The position numbers were made by a program, and so were the translations under genes. A DNA stretch of 64,000 nucleotides from Bacillus cereus (GTDB lineage: Bacteria; Bacillota; Bacilli; Bacillales; Bacillaceae_G): assembly GCF_002584535.1 (NCBI RefSeq), contig NZ_NUOT01000051.1:11645-75644 (forward strand), in the 5' to 3' direction. Below are positions 44,125-53,235 of the stretch, one piece after another (positions within the stretch are counted from its first letter, which is position 1; the number at the start of each line of letters is the position of its first letter). The notes beneath the pieces are model-generated. The model saw only the letters and a program-made list of their open reading frames with translations. It was not told the DNA's origin and did no database searches.

Positions 44125-44436
44125 CTATATACGGACAGCAGTTCCACTTACTGCAACCATTAGCATCCCTTCACGAACTACTTCATAATCCACGTCAATA
44201 CCTACAATCGCATTTGCACCTTTTTGCTTCGCAAGAGATTTCATCTCTTCCATCGCAATGTCACGTGCTTCTTTTAGTTTACTTTCGTATGCACCAGAAC
44301 GGCCACCGACAACGTCACGAACAGAAGCAAATAAGTCGCGGACGATATTTGCACCCATAATTGCTTCACCATTAACAATGTCAATATACTCAATAATTTC
44401 TTTCCCTTGAATAGTAGAAGTTGTTGTTACGATCAT
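44125..44436 (-). CDS. YbjQ/UPF0145-family protein
   Basis: A 103-aa protein of the heavy-metal-binding-like UPF0145 family: [27 protein letters not shown] at the N terminus, [22 protein letters not shown] and [14 protein letters not shown]. It forms a compact multimer in structures of homologues; a metal role is proposed, not proven. AGGAGGAGAT precedes the ATG. Monocistronic. Confidence 0.92.
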   Translation of the reverse strand: MIVTTTSTIQGKEIIEYIDIVNGEAIMGANIVRDLFASVRDVVGGRSGAYESKLKEARDIAMEEMKSLAKQKGANAIVGIDVDYEVVREGMLMVAVSGTAVRI

Positions 44437-44483
44437 AATATATCTCCTCCTATGTATATAAGTTTATCAATGTTACATAAGCC

Positions 44484-44816
44484 TTAACTTGCGCAATGCT
44501 TTCCGTTAATATAATACGCTGACTCTGTGAAAACCGTAAACACAACCTCTACTTCAGGAAGTCCAAAACCCATTAAATATGTAGTAATGGCATTGGCAAA
44601 TCGATTACGAATTTCCTGTCCACGCTCGAACCATTTTACTTCAATAAGAGGGAATGCCTCTATTTCTTCCCCATTGTATACAAATGTAGAACTTGGTAGT
44701 TCCAACGTAAAATTATCCGTACCACACTCACAAATCTCTGCGAGCTCTTCTACTAATGGTTTGCTTATACTCTTTAATTGCTCAGTAGTAATTCCACGAA
44801 ATACAATATGTGGCAA
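44484..44816 (-). CDS. DUF1904 family protein
   Basis: A 110-aa protein of the DUF1904 family, related to tautomerase folds, with LPHIVFRGITTEQLKSISKPLVEELA and EVKWFERGQEIRNRFANAIT. Function unknown. The start was set at a TTG (MPHIVFRG) preceded by CGGAGGGG; in tautomerases the residue after Met is Pro, as here, and becomes the N-terminal catalytic residue, which supports this start. Longer upstream frame is not supported. Confidence 0.88.
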   Translation of the reverse strand: MPHIVFRGITTEQLKSISKPLVEELAEICECGTDNFTLELPSSTFVYNGEEIEAFPLIEVKWFERGQEIRNRFANAITTYLMGFGLPEVEVVFTVFTESAYYINGKHCAS

Positions 44817-44944
44817 AAAAACCCCTCCGTTACATGGCTTTATTCTATATTTCTCCATATCATAGCACAATGTATTTCGTTGTACCAGAAATCTATCGGC
44901 TCTCCTAATTTCCCCAACTCTTCCGTCTTAATTCCTACAATTGC

Positions 44945-44992
44945 AGGTTTTTATCCCGCCATTCATGGGCAGTACGATTCCCACTGACGGAA
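44945..44992 (+). repeat. Degenerate GGGCAGTA repeat fragment
   Basis: TCCCGCCATTCATGGGCAGTA followed by CGATTCCCACTGACGG is close to 47387-47420 (CCGCTATTCGCGGGCAGTA, then ATACTCCCACCTC). The remainder of the 44817-45217 gap is AT-rich with no recognised gene; the zwf promoter must lie in it. Confidence 0.5.
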
Positions 44993-45217
44993 GTTTCACT
45001 TTATTTCTTTCTCATTACGCCAACTTCAAAATAACTACACTACATTGTATTAATGATTTCATGCTCTTCTTTTGATTTTCTATAATCTTCATCTTAAAAT
45101 AATTTAAAAGATTTATTCTTACTTTCTTACACATACTTAAAAGTAGGAGACTTCTTTCGAATTATGTTAAAATCTTCTGTGATAGTATTTATACATTGAT
45201 AAAGGTGAGGGTACCCA

Positions 45218-46723
45218 GTGAACAAGAATGACAATACACACTGCACGATGGTTATATTTGGAGCAACAGGCGATTTAGCAAAGAGGAAATTATTCCCTTC
45301 TATATATAGCCTATATAAAAAAGGACATCTCTCTAAAAATTTCGCTGTTGTTGGTGTGGCGAGACGTGAATGGAGCAATGATGTATTTCGTGAAAATGTA
45401 TTTTCCTCTATTCAAGAATCAAAAATTAAACCAGGGGATGATTTAGAAGAATTTTTAACTCATTTCCACTACTTAGCGTTTGATGTTACGAATACTGCTT
45501 CATACCAAGATTTAAACACGTTACTTATTAACCTAGAAGAACAATTCAATATTCCAGGAAACAGAATGTTTTATATGGCGATGGCTCCTGAATTTTTCGG
45601 AACAATCGCTTCTTACTTGAAATCAGAAGGTGTGACAAACTCAAACGGTTGGAATCGATTGATTATTGAAAAGCCTTTTGGAAATGACTTTTCATCTGCA
45701 CAAATATTAAACGACAAACTTCGTCAAGCATTTACGGAAGACGAGATTTATCGTATTGACCATTATCTAGGAAAAGAAATGGTTCAAAATATTGGTGTCA
45801 TTCGTTTTGCAAATGCAATATTTGAATCACTATGGAACAATAAGTACATCTCTAATATTCAAGTTACATCCAGTGAATCTTTAGGTGTAGAGGACCGCGG
45901 AGGTTATTATGACCATTCTGGTGCTTTAAGAGATATGGTACAAAACCATATGTTACAAATGGTTGCGTTACTGGCGATGGAACCACCAATTCGCTTAACA
46001 ACAGAAGAAATCCGAAGCGAAAAAATTAAAGTATTGCGTGCACTTCGACCGATAACAGTAGAAGAAGTTGATCAATATTTTGTAAGAAGTCAGTATGGAC
46101 CAGGAACAATCAATGGAAAAGAAGTTCCTGGGTACAGAAGCGAAAGTAAAGTCGATCCAAACTCAAGAACAGAAACATTTGTAGCAGGTAAATTATTAAT
46201 AGATAATTTCCGCTGGGCAGGTGTGCCGTTCTACATTCGTACAGGGAAACGCATGCAAGAAAAATCAACAAAAATTGTCATTCAGTTTAAAGAATTGCCA
46301 ATGAATTTATATTCTAAATCAGAAAACAACGTTCAGCCAAACCTGCTTATTATTCATATTCAGCCGGATGAAGGGATTTCTCTTGTTTTAAATGGTAAAA
46401 AAATTGGTACTTCTGAAAGAACAACACCATTTAAGCTTGATTACTGCAATGACTGCATAGACGGAGTAAATACACCGGAAGCTTACGAGAAACTTCTATA
46501 TGATGCAATTCAAGGCGATTCAACAAACTTCACTCACTGGGATGAAGTAGCATTGTCATGGAAATTTGTTGATGTTATTTCTAAAGCATGGCAACAGGAT
46601 GTATCAACAGATTTACTTACTTACGAATCAGGCTCAATGGGACCACAAGCTTCTGATGATTTACTTGCGGAAAATAGCTTCCAATGGTGGCCTATTTCAG
46701 ATGATAGTGACTACTCAATCTAA
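45218..46723 (+). CDS. zwf: Glucose-6-phosphate 1-dehydrogenase
   Basis: A 501-aa enzyme, the first step of the oxidative pentose-phosphate pathway. The N-terminal Rossmann motif FGATGDLAKRKLFPS, active-site RIDHYLGKEMVQN and EKPFGND are present. The start is a GTG with GGTGAGGG upstream. The next gene starts 17 bases after the stop codon and is probably cotranscribed. Confidence 0.98.
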   Translation: MNKNDNTHCTMVIFGATGDLAKRKLFPSIYSLYKKGHLSKNFAVVGVARREWSNDVFRENVFSSIQESKIKPGDDLEEFLTHFHYLAFDVTNTASYQDLNTLLINLEEQFNIPGNRMFYMAMAPEFFGTIASYLKSEGVTNSNGWNRLIIEKPFGNDFSSAQILNDKLRQAFTEDEIYRIDHYLGKEMVQNIGVIRFANAIFESLWNNKYISNIQVTSSESLGVEDRGGYYDHSGALRDMVQNHMLQMVALLAMEPPIRLTTEEIRSEKIKVLRALRPITVEEVDQYFVRSQYGPGTINGKEVPGYRSESKVDPNSRTETFVAGKLLIDNFRWAGVPFYIRTGKRMQEKSTKIVIQFKELPMNLYSKSENNVQPNLLIIHIQPDEGISLVLNGKKIGTSERTTPFKLDYCNDCIDGVNTPEAYEKLLYDAIQGDSTNFTHWDEVALSWKFVDVISKAWQQDVSTDLLTYESGSMGPQASDDLLAENSFQWWPISDDSDYSI

Positions 46724-46739
46724 GCAAAGGGGAATTCTT

Positions 46740-47351
46740 ATGAAAAAAGTATATGATATTACAGTACCTATTTACGAAGGAATGCCTGTATATAAAAATA
46801 AACCAGAGAAACAGCCTCAACTTTCCAAAGTTACAAACGGTCATGTAACAGAATCCACATTAAAAATGGATGCTCATACAGGAACGCATATTGATGCGCC
46901 TTTGCACATGATAAATGACGGGGATACGTTTGAAACACTTGATATTGAAAAATTAGTAGGCGAAGCAAAGGTTTTTGACTTAACTCATGTTGATAGTGGC
47001 ATTACTGCTGAAGACCTGAAAGACTTCGATATTCAAAAAGGGGATTTTGTTTTATTTAAAACAAAGAACTCCTTTGATGAAGGATTTAACTTCGAATTTA
47101 TTTATTTAGCTGAAAGCGGCGCGAAACTGCTTGCTGAAAAAGGGATTCGCGGTGTGGGCATTGATGCATTAGGTGTTGAACGTGCCCAAGAAGGTCACCC
47201 AACCCATAAAACACTATTTGCACACGATATTATTGTAATCGAAGGATTAACATTTAAAGAAGTAGAAGCGGGAACATACTTTATGGTTGCAGCTCCATTA
47301 AAACTAATGGGTACAGATGCATCACCAGCGCGTGTGCTATTATTCCAATAA
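46740..47351 (+). CDS. Cyclase-family metal-dependent hydrolase (arylformamidase-like)
   Basis: A 203-aa protein with the family metal motif HxGTHxDxPxH (DAHTGTHIDAPLHM, residues about 42-55). Family members include kynurenine formamidase (KynB) and other amide or ester hydrolases; the substrate is unknown. The ATG was chosen at MKKVYDITVPIYEGMP with AAAGGGG upstream; an upstream extension lies inside zwf. It sits between zwf and the convergent gnd. Confidence 0.9.
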   Translation: MKKVYDITVPIYEGMPVYKNKPEKQPQLSKVTNGHVTESTLKMDAHTGTHIDAPLHMINDGDTFETLDIEKLVGEAKVFDLTHVDSGITAEDLKDFDIQKGDFVLFKTKNSFDEGFNFEFIYLAESGAKLLAEKGIRGVGIDALGVERAQEGHPTHKTLFAHDIIVIEGLTFKEVEAGTYFMVAAPLKLMGTDASPARVLLFQ

Positions 47352-47386
47352 AAAATGGACCAAGATATCAATCTTGGTCCATTTTT
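47350..47386 (+). terminator. Terminator after the zwf-cyclase pair
   Basis: AAAAATGGACCAAGAT/ATCTTGGTCCATTTTTT perfect stem with short loop, directly after the cyclase-family stop codon. Confidence 0.9.
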
Positions 47387-47430
47387 TACCGCTATTCGCG
47401 GGCAGTAATACTCCCACCTCAAAATTCAGC
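47387..47430 (+). repeat. GGGCAGTA repeat fragment
   Basis: CCGCTATTCGCGGGCAGTA then ATACTCCCACCTCAAAA; similar to 44945-44992 and, reversed, to 18845-18950. Contains a small hairpin CCGC...GCGG. It follows the terminator directly. Confidence 0.5.
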
Positions 47431-47439
47431 AAAAGCATT

Positions 47440-47554
47440 GTCCAGCTCTAGCGGCTAGAATCTCCGGTCGTTTCGCCCCTCGGACGAGGCAAAAAGCGCC
47501 TCTCTGTCGGGGCGTGGGCGTCCTGCGATTCTGAGCGAGCCGCTTCCGCTTTTC
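47440..47554 (-). repeat. GCGGAAGCGGCTC inverted repeat, copy 3
   Basis: Minus-strand copy: ends (plus strand) in TGAGCGAGCCGCTTCCGCTTTT and starts CAGCTCTAGCGGCTAGAATC, with the internal GAGGCAAAAAGCGCCTC hairpin. Tandem with copy 4 and oriented away from gnd's stop codon. Confidence 0.88.
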
Positions 47555-47560
47555 TTTATT

Positions 47561-47676
47561 GTCCAGTTCCAGTGGCTAGAATATTCGGTGGCTTCGCTTC
47601 TTCCTGCGAGGTAAAAAACACCTCTACGTCAGAAGCTCCATCCCCCTCACATTCTGGACGAGCCACTTCCACTTTA
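47561..47676 (-). repeat. GCGGAAGCGGCTC inverted repeat, copy 4 (diverged)
   Basis: Starts CAGTTCCAGTGGCTAGAATATTC and ends CGAGCCACTTCCACTTTA, two bases before the gnd stop codon. Its interior (TTCTTCCTGCGAGG, GAAGCTCCATCCCCCTCAC) is closest to copy 2. Confidence 0.85.
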
Positions 47677-47678
47677 TT

Positions 47679-49088
47679 TTATATCCATTTTGTATGGAAT
47701 GTACCTTCTTTATCTACTCGTTTATACGTATGTGCTCCAAAATAATCGCGCTGTGCTTGTAACAAGTTTGCAGGTAGTGTTGCAGTACGATAGCTGTCAT
47801 AATACGAAATTGCCGCTGAAAATGCAGGAACTGGAATACCTTGTTGTACAGCCACTGCGATAATTTGACGTAATCCGCCTTGGTATGACTCCACAATTTC
47901 TTTAAAGTATGGGTCAAGTAAAAGGTTTGGTAAGTCAGCGTTTGTCTCATAAGCCTCTTTAATGTTTTGTAAAAAGGCTGCACGAATAATACATCCGCCT
48001 CTCCAAAGCATAGAAATGCTGCCAAAATCAAGGTTCCAATCATATTCCTCAGAAGCTGCCTTCAATTGCGTGAATCCTTGTGCATAAGAACAAATTTTAC
48101 TCATATATAAAGCTTGGCGCACTGCTTCAATTAATTCGGCTTTTTCAATTCCAAGTGCTGCTTTATCTTTAGGTCCAGATAAAACTTTGCTTGCGTTCAC
48201 ACGCTCTTCTTTTAAAGCAGAAATACAACGCGCAAATACAGATTCCGTGATAATAGGGAGAGATATACCTAAATCAAGTGCGCTTTGGCTTGTCCATTTC
48301 CCTGTACCCTTTTGTCCCGCAGTATCAAGAATAACATCCACTAATGGCTTGCCCGTTTCTTCATCTTTCTTCGTGAAGATGTCTGCTGTAATCTCGATTA
48401 GATAGCTGTTCAGTTCGCCCTTATTCCATTCAGCAAATATTTCATGAAACTCTTCTGCAGTCAAATCCAGTGTTTGTTTCAAGAAGAAATATGCTTCACA
48501 AATTAATTGCATATCTCCATACTCAATACCGTTATGAACCATCTTTACATAGTGGCCTGCCCCATTAGGTCCGATATAAGAACAACAAGGCTCGTCATTC
48601 ACTTTTGCAGAGATATTTTCAAGCATATCCTTCACTTTTTCGTATGCATCCTTCTGTCCGCCCGGCATAATAGACGGTCCCTTCAATGCACCCTCTTCTC
48701 CGCCTGACACACCTGCTCCGATGAAATTGATTCCTTCTTCGGCAAGACGTTTGTTTCGGCGAACTGTATCGATAAAGTATGTATTACCGCCGTCAATTAA
48801 AATATCACCTTTATCAAGGTGAGGAAGCAGAGAATCAATCGCCTTATCTGTAATTTCCCCTGCATTAACCATTAGTAAAATCTTTCTAGGTGATTCAAGT
48901 GAGTTAACAAACTCTTCAACCATATGAGTACCAACCATGTTTTTACCACGATTTTCCTCAATGATTTCATTTACTTTTTCCTTTGAAATATCATATAGGG
49001 CAACAGAATACCCTTTACTCTCAAAGTTAAGTGCGAGGCTTTTTCCCATAACGCCCACACCAACAACTCCAATTTGTTGCTTTGGCAT
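47679..49088 (-). CDS. gnd: 6-phosphogluconate dehydrogenase, decarboxylating
   Basis: A 469-aa enzyme forming ribulose 5-phosphate, CO2 and NADPH. The N-terminal Rossmann motif [14 protein letters not shown], substrate motif [21 protein letters not shown] and C-terminal domain are complete. The NADP-type enzyme is inferred from length and family. It converges with zwf, the enzyme two steps earlier. An extended -10-like TATAAT lies upstream near 49132. Confidence 0.98.
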   Translation of the reverse strand: MPKQQIGVVGVGVMGKSLALNFESKGYSVALYDISKEKVNEIIEENRGKNMVGTHMVEEFVNSLESPRKILLMVNAGEITDKAIDSLLPHLDKGDILIDGGNTYFIDTVRRNKRLAEEGINFIGAGVSGGEEGALKGPSIMPGGQKDAYEKVKDMLENISAKVNDEPCCSYIGPNGAGHYVKMVHNGIEYGDMQLICEAYFFLKQTLDLTAEEFHEIFAEWNKGELNSYLIEITADIFTKKDEETGKPLVDVILDTAGQKGTGKWTSQSALDLGISLPIITESVFARCISALKEERVNASKVLSGPKDKAALGIEKAELIEAVRQALYMSKICSYAQGFTQLKAASEEYDWNLDFGSISMLWRGGCIIRAAFLQNIKEAYETNADLPNLLLDPYFKEIVESYQGGLRQIIAVAVQQGIPVPAFSAAISYYDSYRTATLPANLLQAQRDYFGAHTYKRVDKEGTFHTKWI

Positions 49089-49315
49089 ATTTCATCGTTC
49101 CTTTCTATGCATGTTACTCTGTCTATATTATAGTATATATACCTAAAGTAACACTTTAATCAAATAATCTATCTTATTTATTTCAATATGCTCCACCAAG
49201 ACACGTGCAAAAGGTCATAGGGACATGGCACATCGCCATCAAGTTAAAAAATAATTTTACTCATTTTCCATACCCCACTTATATCATGAAGATCGCTTAT
49301 AAAAATATACAAAAA
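49089..49315. other. Intergenic region upstream of gnd, no gene seen
   Basis: AT-rich region holding the probable gnd promoter (minus strand TATAAT near 49132). An open frame on the plus strand crosses it and the hairpin further on, but has no ribosome binding site or homology I recognise. Confidence 0.4.
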
Positions 49316-49354
49316 CCCCCAATCATGGACTTTTTAAGTGTCCACGATTGGGGG
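49316..49354 (-). terminator. Strong terminator after minJ
   Basis: CCCCCAATCATGGAC / GTCCACGATTGGGGG, 15-base stem with one mismatch and a nine-base loop, followed on the minus strand by TTTTTG. It lies about 135 bases after the minJ stop. Confidence 0.8.
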
Positions 49355-49488
49355 TACAGTTCAAAGCTAGATTTCATTCAGTTTGTATTTTCTGGTTTAC
49401 TAATTATAGAAAAACGTGCTAATCACAATCACGAAATAGTTCCAATTAATTTTGAAACAATTCTATCTTATTATAAAAAATCATAGAA

Positions 49489-50691
49489 TTACACAGCTTC
49501 CGTATCCCACTTATGATCTTGCTCCACAAACACAATGCCTAATTCATGATGTCCACCTGCATATAGCGCTGTTTGAGCAAGGCGAAGCTCACCTTTTGTA
49601 TCAAGTACTTCTAACTTACAAAATGCCCCTGTCGTCTTGGACTGCAGCGCATCATAAAACTCCTCTGTACTTTTAGGAATCACGCCGTTTACTTTCGTAA
49701 TAACCTCTCCTGGTTTCAGATTCAATTCTGCACCGACTGTATTCGGGATCGTGCCTAACACTACTAATCCATCATCGCGCGCTGCAAAATATGCTGGACG
49801 CGTTTCATCAGCAATTCGTTCTCTCATTGCAATTGTGAATCGTCCAAGCATTGCCGCTCCCATTGCAACAATCGCTACAACTGGCCACCAATAGCTCACA
49901 ACACCTAAAATAAGAACAACAGTCGCTAATCCAAATATACGTCTTCCTGTAAATAATAACGCTTCCTTTGGTTCCTCACTTCTAATTGTTCGCATAAAGC
50001 CAATTAAAAATGGTACAAGGAATAAGGAATACGTTTGTGAGCCAACAGAAACAACTGGCCACCACGAAACAAATTGTGTAACAGCATCTCCCGGCACGAG
50101 AATAAAAATCGGAACAAGCCATAAACGCTTTGATTCATGCAGTCCAATATTTAAACCGCGCTTTCCTTTACGCATTTTTGGCGTTGAGTATCGCACTGCA
50201 TTTTTCGAAATTAATAACCCTTCTACTACTAGCATCAAGCCAAGTAAAATGGCAAGTGATGCGATTGTACTCTTTTCTCCTTCCCCAAGCTGTAAGAAAG
50301 AGATTGGCAGCTTAGAAGACAATATAGCTGCTACAATCGCCGCGCCAAATGTGTAAGCAGCAGATAAATATCTATACTGAGCAGCTAGTCCAAATACGAG
50401 TGTCCAAATTAAAATCATCCATATACTCGCCTCTGATAATACCAACCCTGCTCCAATTGTAATGGCAGATACAAGCAGTCCGTATCCAACTCCTGCAAAC
50501 CAAGATGTTCGCAGTTCAAACCAAATATCATATACTTTAAAGGAAAAATCTTTTCTCTCTCGTAATACGCGTAAATATCCAACAAACACACTGCTTATTA
50601 AAAATACATAAACAGCAGGGTGTAAGAAAAAACGCCCAACTGCTCGCATTATTTCAAAAAACCACGCCTCCACGAACTGTTTCACCACCAT
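49489..50691 (-). CDS. minJ: Division-site protein MinJ (PDZ membrane protein)
   Basis: A 400-aa protein with about six to eight membrane segments in the first 300 residues and a C-terminal PDZ domain (residues about 310-395, GTIPNTVGAELNLKPGEVITKVNG). B. subtilis MinJ links DivIVA with MinD at division sites. Synteny ctpB-minJ fits. The start is uncertain: MVVKQFVEAW lacks a strong ribosome binding site, and an internal GTG or ATG near 50670-50650 is possible. Confidence 0.82.
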   Translation of the reverse strand: MVVKQFVEAWFFEIMRAVGRFFLHPAVYVFLISSVFVGYLRVLRERKDFSFKVYDIWFELRTSWFAGVGYGLLVSAITIGAGLVLSEASIWMILIWTLVFGLAAQYRYLSAAYTFGAAIVAAILSSKLPISFLQLGEGEKSTIASLAILLGLMLVVEGLLISKNAVRYSTPKMRKGKRGLNIGLHESKRLWLVPIFILVPGDAVTQFVSWWPVVSVGSQTYSLFLVPFLIGFMRTIRSEEPKEALLFTGRRIFGLATVVLILGVVSYWWPVVAIVAMGAAMLGRFTIAMRERIADETRPAYFAARDDGLVVLGTIPNTVGAELNLKPGEVITKVNGVIPKSTEEFYDALQSKTTGAFCKLEVLDTKGELRLAQTALYAGGHHELGIVFVEQDHKWDTEAV

Positions 50692-50750
50692 TTATATAAT
50701 CATTTCTTTTTATCTTATCACAACTAATCAAACGTTTGTTTAACACGCAC

Positions 50751-50782
50751 AAAAAAATACAGGCAATAACATGCCTGCATTT
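50751..50782 (-). terminator. Terminator between ctpB and minJ
   Basis: CAGGCA/TGCCTG stem with a six-base loop followed on the minus strand by TATTTTTTT, just after the ctpB stop. Short stem, so read-through to minJ is possible. Confidence 0.7.
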
Positions 50783-50786
50783 CTTC

Positions 50787-52223
50787 TTATTTCGCCATTA
50801 ATTTTAATGCTGCCTGTAATTGCAGATCATTTTCACCAGAGCGAATCTTTTCAATGATTTTATTTTGTAGCGCTTCAGCTGTCTTTTTATCAAGCTGACC
50901 TGTCGCTTCCATTTCATTTGCATTTTGGAAGGCTTTTAGCGCTGATTCCGTTTCCTTACTGAAATAACCATCTTCACGTCCAGGTACATATCCTAAGCTC
51001 TTCAACATCTCTTGTGCATGTTTCACTTGGACATCATTTGAGTTATACGAAAGTGTTTTCTCAATTTGAATTGGCGTTGCATGATAATAATCTGGCTGTT
51101 TCACTTCCACTGTTGGGGCAATTCCTTTTTTATGAATCCAATTGCCGTCTGGTGTAAGCCATTTAAACATTGTCAATTTAATATTGCTACCATCTTTAAA
51201 TGGAACAGCTTGCTGAACAGTTCCTTTTCCAAATGTTTTTTCACCAACTAAATCATATCCTTCGCCTTCTTGTAATGCACCTGCTAAAATTTCTGAAGCC
51301 GATGCACTTCCTTTATCAATTAATACTGAAATCGGGTATGGCTTTCTCTCTTTTAATGAAGTTGAGAATTTCTTTTTCTCACCATCTCGTTGTTCAACTT
51401 GCATCATTGGCTTTTTGTCTGTCATGATTAATCCTAAAATATCTTGTACACTATTTAAGTAACCTCCAGGATTGCCACGCACATCAATGATAAGGCCTTT
51501 TATCTCTTTCTTTTCAAGCTCTTTTAATTGATCTTTAAATTCTTTTGCTGTATTTTCAGAGAAAGATGTAATTTGGATATAACCAATATTTTTCCCCTTC
51601 TCTTCTTTTACAGAACTAAACACAGTGAAAATTGGGATTTTTTCACGTTTAATTTTAAATTCTAATGGATCTGCCACTCCTGGACGTTTTATCTCAAGTG
51701 TAACGTCCGTTCCCTTCTTACCACGAATTTTCAAGACTGCTTCTTCACGTGATAAATCTTTTACACTGTTTCCATCTACCGATAAAATTTGATCGTTCGG
51801 TTTAATGCCTGCTTTTTCTGCTGGTGAACCTTTAATTGGAGATACAATAATAAGCTTGCCCTCCGTTTTGTTCACCTCAGCACCAATACCTTCGAGCTCA
51901 GGATCAAGTGATTGCTCAAATTGCTTCGCCGTTTCTTTATCCATATACGTGGAATAAGGGTCCTTCAGCGTAGACAACATTCCTTGTATTGCACCCTCAA
52001 CTAATTTTTCATCCTTCACGTCTTCCACATAACGTGAATCAATCAGTGCATACGCCTCATTAATTTTTGCCAAATTTCCTTGCTTTGTGCTAGCACTATC
52101 GTTTGTTATTGTTTGCGCCACATATGCTGGATTAACCCCAAACATATACATACCCGCAAACATTCCGCCAGCACCAATTAAAAATGCAACAACCATTCCA
52201 ATAATCGCAACTCTACGTTTCAA
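50787..52223 (-). CDS. ctpB: Carboxy-terminal processing protease CtpB
   Basis: A 478-aa S41 peptidase: N-terminal membrane anchor (residues 6-28), PDZ domain (residues about 95-180), catalytic Ser in KGSASASEILAGAL with Lys in GEKTFGKGTVQ, and a C-terminal peptidoglycan-binding domain (residues about 390-450). In B. subtilis CtpB processes SpoIVFA during sporulation. The start was set at a TTG (protein begins MKRRVAIIG) with AAAGGGG upstream; the longest frame adds 17 atypical residues. Confidence 0.92.
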   Translation of the reverse strand: MKRRVAIIGMVVAFLIGAGGMFAGMYMFGVNPAYVAQTITNDSASTKQGNLAKINEAYALIDSRYVEDVKDEKLVEGAIQGMLSTLKDPYSTYMDKETAKQFEQSLDPELEGIGAEVNKTEGKLIIVSPIKGSPAEKAGIKPNDQILSVDGNSVKDLSREEAVLKIRGKKGTDVTLEIKRPGVADPLEFKIKREKIPIFTVFSSVKEEKGKNIGYIQITSFSENTAKEFKDQLKELEKKEIKGLIIDVRGNPGGYLNSVQDILGLIMTDKKPMMQVEQRDGEKKKFSTSLKERKPYPISVLIDKGSASASEILAGALQEGEGYDLVGEKTFGKGTVQQAVPFKDGSNIKLTMFKWLTPDGNWIHKKGIAPTVEVKQPDYYHATPIQIEKTLSYNSNDVQVKHAQEMLKSLGYVPGREDGYFSKETESALKAFQNANEMEATGQLDKKTAEALQNKIIEKIRSGENDLQLQAALKLMAK

Positions 52224-52263
52224 TGCGGAATTCCCCTTTCCAAAGCACACAGGTGGTGTAGCA

Positions 52264-52292
52264 AAAGGCATCACACATTGTGTGATGCCTTT
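52264..52292 (-). terminator. Terminator between ftsX and ctpB
   Basis: AAAGGCATCACACA/TGTGTGATGCCTTT, a perfect 14-base stem with almost no loop, flanked by A and T residues. It lies 50 bases after the ftsX stop. Confidence 0.75.
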
Positions 52293-52341
52293 ACCTATTT
52301 CTACTATATGATAAGCTTGTACGAATTATGTTTGCAACTTT

Positions 52342-53235
52342 TTACACTTTTAAGAAGCGACGAATTGACATTACACTTCCCCACATACCGATTAATGCAC
52401 CGATTAACACTAATAAACCGGAAAGTTGGAATACAAACGGACTATATGGAAGCAGCTCGAAAATTGTGCCGCCCAGCTTCTCGTTAAACACGCCTTGCAG
52501 CGAGTTATAAATAGATAAAATCACGACAATTGGAAGGATTGAACCTAGTACCCCTAAGAATAAACCTTCTAATAAGAACGGCCAACGGATAAACCAGTTT
52601 GTCGCACCTACAAGTTTCATAATTTCAATCTCTGTGCTTCGTGCATAAATTGTAATTTTGATTGTATTAGAGATTAAGAACATTGCTGTGAATAACAGAC
52701 CAGCAATTAACAGAATCCCAATATTACGACCTGTTTTTACAGTATCAAATAATTTTTCAACTTGGCCTTTACCATATTGAACTGTACTTACAAACTGCAT
52801 TTTTTCAATTTTTTTCGCGATTGTAGCTGTATCTGTTGGTTCTTTCGCTTTTACAACAAATACGTTTTTAAGTGGATTATCTTGCTCAAATAGTTCAAAC
52901 GTTTTTCCACTGTCACCTAAGCTTTTAATCAAACGTTTTAATTCTTCTTCTTTAGAAGAATATTTAACAGAATCTACTTTTGCAATTTTATTAATATCTT
53001 CTTCCAATTTCTTTTGATCAGCTTCTTTTGCTGCTGGATCAATGTGTACACGAATCTCTACATCTTGCTCCACTTTCGTTGCAAAGTGGTTCATATTCAT
53101 AATCGCTGTTAAAAAGACACCTACAAGTAATAGTGTAACTGTTACTGCACTTACAGAAGCAAACGTCATCCATCCGTTACGGGATAGATTTTTTACACCT
53201 TCTCGCAAATGTCGACTAAGGGTTTTATTCTTCAT
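52342..53235 (-). CDS. ftsX: Cell division ABC transporter permease FtsX
   Basis: A 297-aa membrane protein with four membrane segments (residues about 25-47, 165-190, 225-250, 265-290) and a large extracellular loop between the first and second. With FtsE it activates the peptidoglycan hydrolase CwlO in Bacillus. The start MKNKTLSRH has GGGAGGAT upstream and overlaps ftsE by 11 bases. Confidence 0.96.
   Translation of the reverse strand: MKNKTLSRHLREGVKNLSRNGWMTFASVSAVTVTLLLVGVFLTAIMNMNHFATKVEQDVEIRVHIDPAAKEADQKKLEEDINKIAKVDSVKYSSKEEELKRLIKSLGDSGKTFELFEQDNPLKNVFVVKAKEPTDTATIAKKIEKMQFVSTVQYGKGQVEKLFDTVKTGRNIGILLIAGLLFTAMFLISNTIKITIYARSTEIEIMKLVGATNWFIRWPFLLEGLFLGVLGSILPIVVILSIYNSLQGVFNEKLGGTIFELLPYSPFVFQLSGLLVLIGALIGMWGSVMSIRRFLKV

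Noticed and set aside
49205-49486. 93-aa plus-strand open frame between gnd and minJ
   Set aside because: It contains the strong minus-strand terminator hairpin and has no ribosome binding site.
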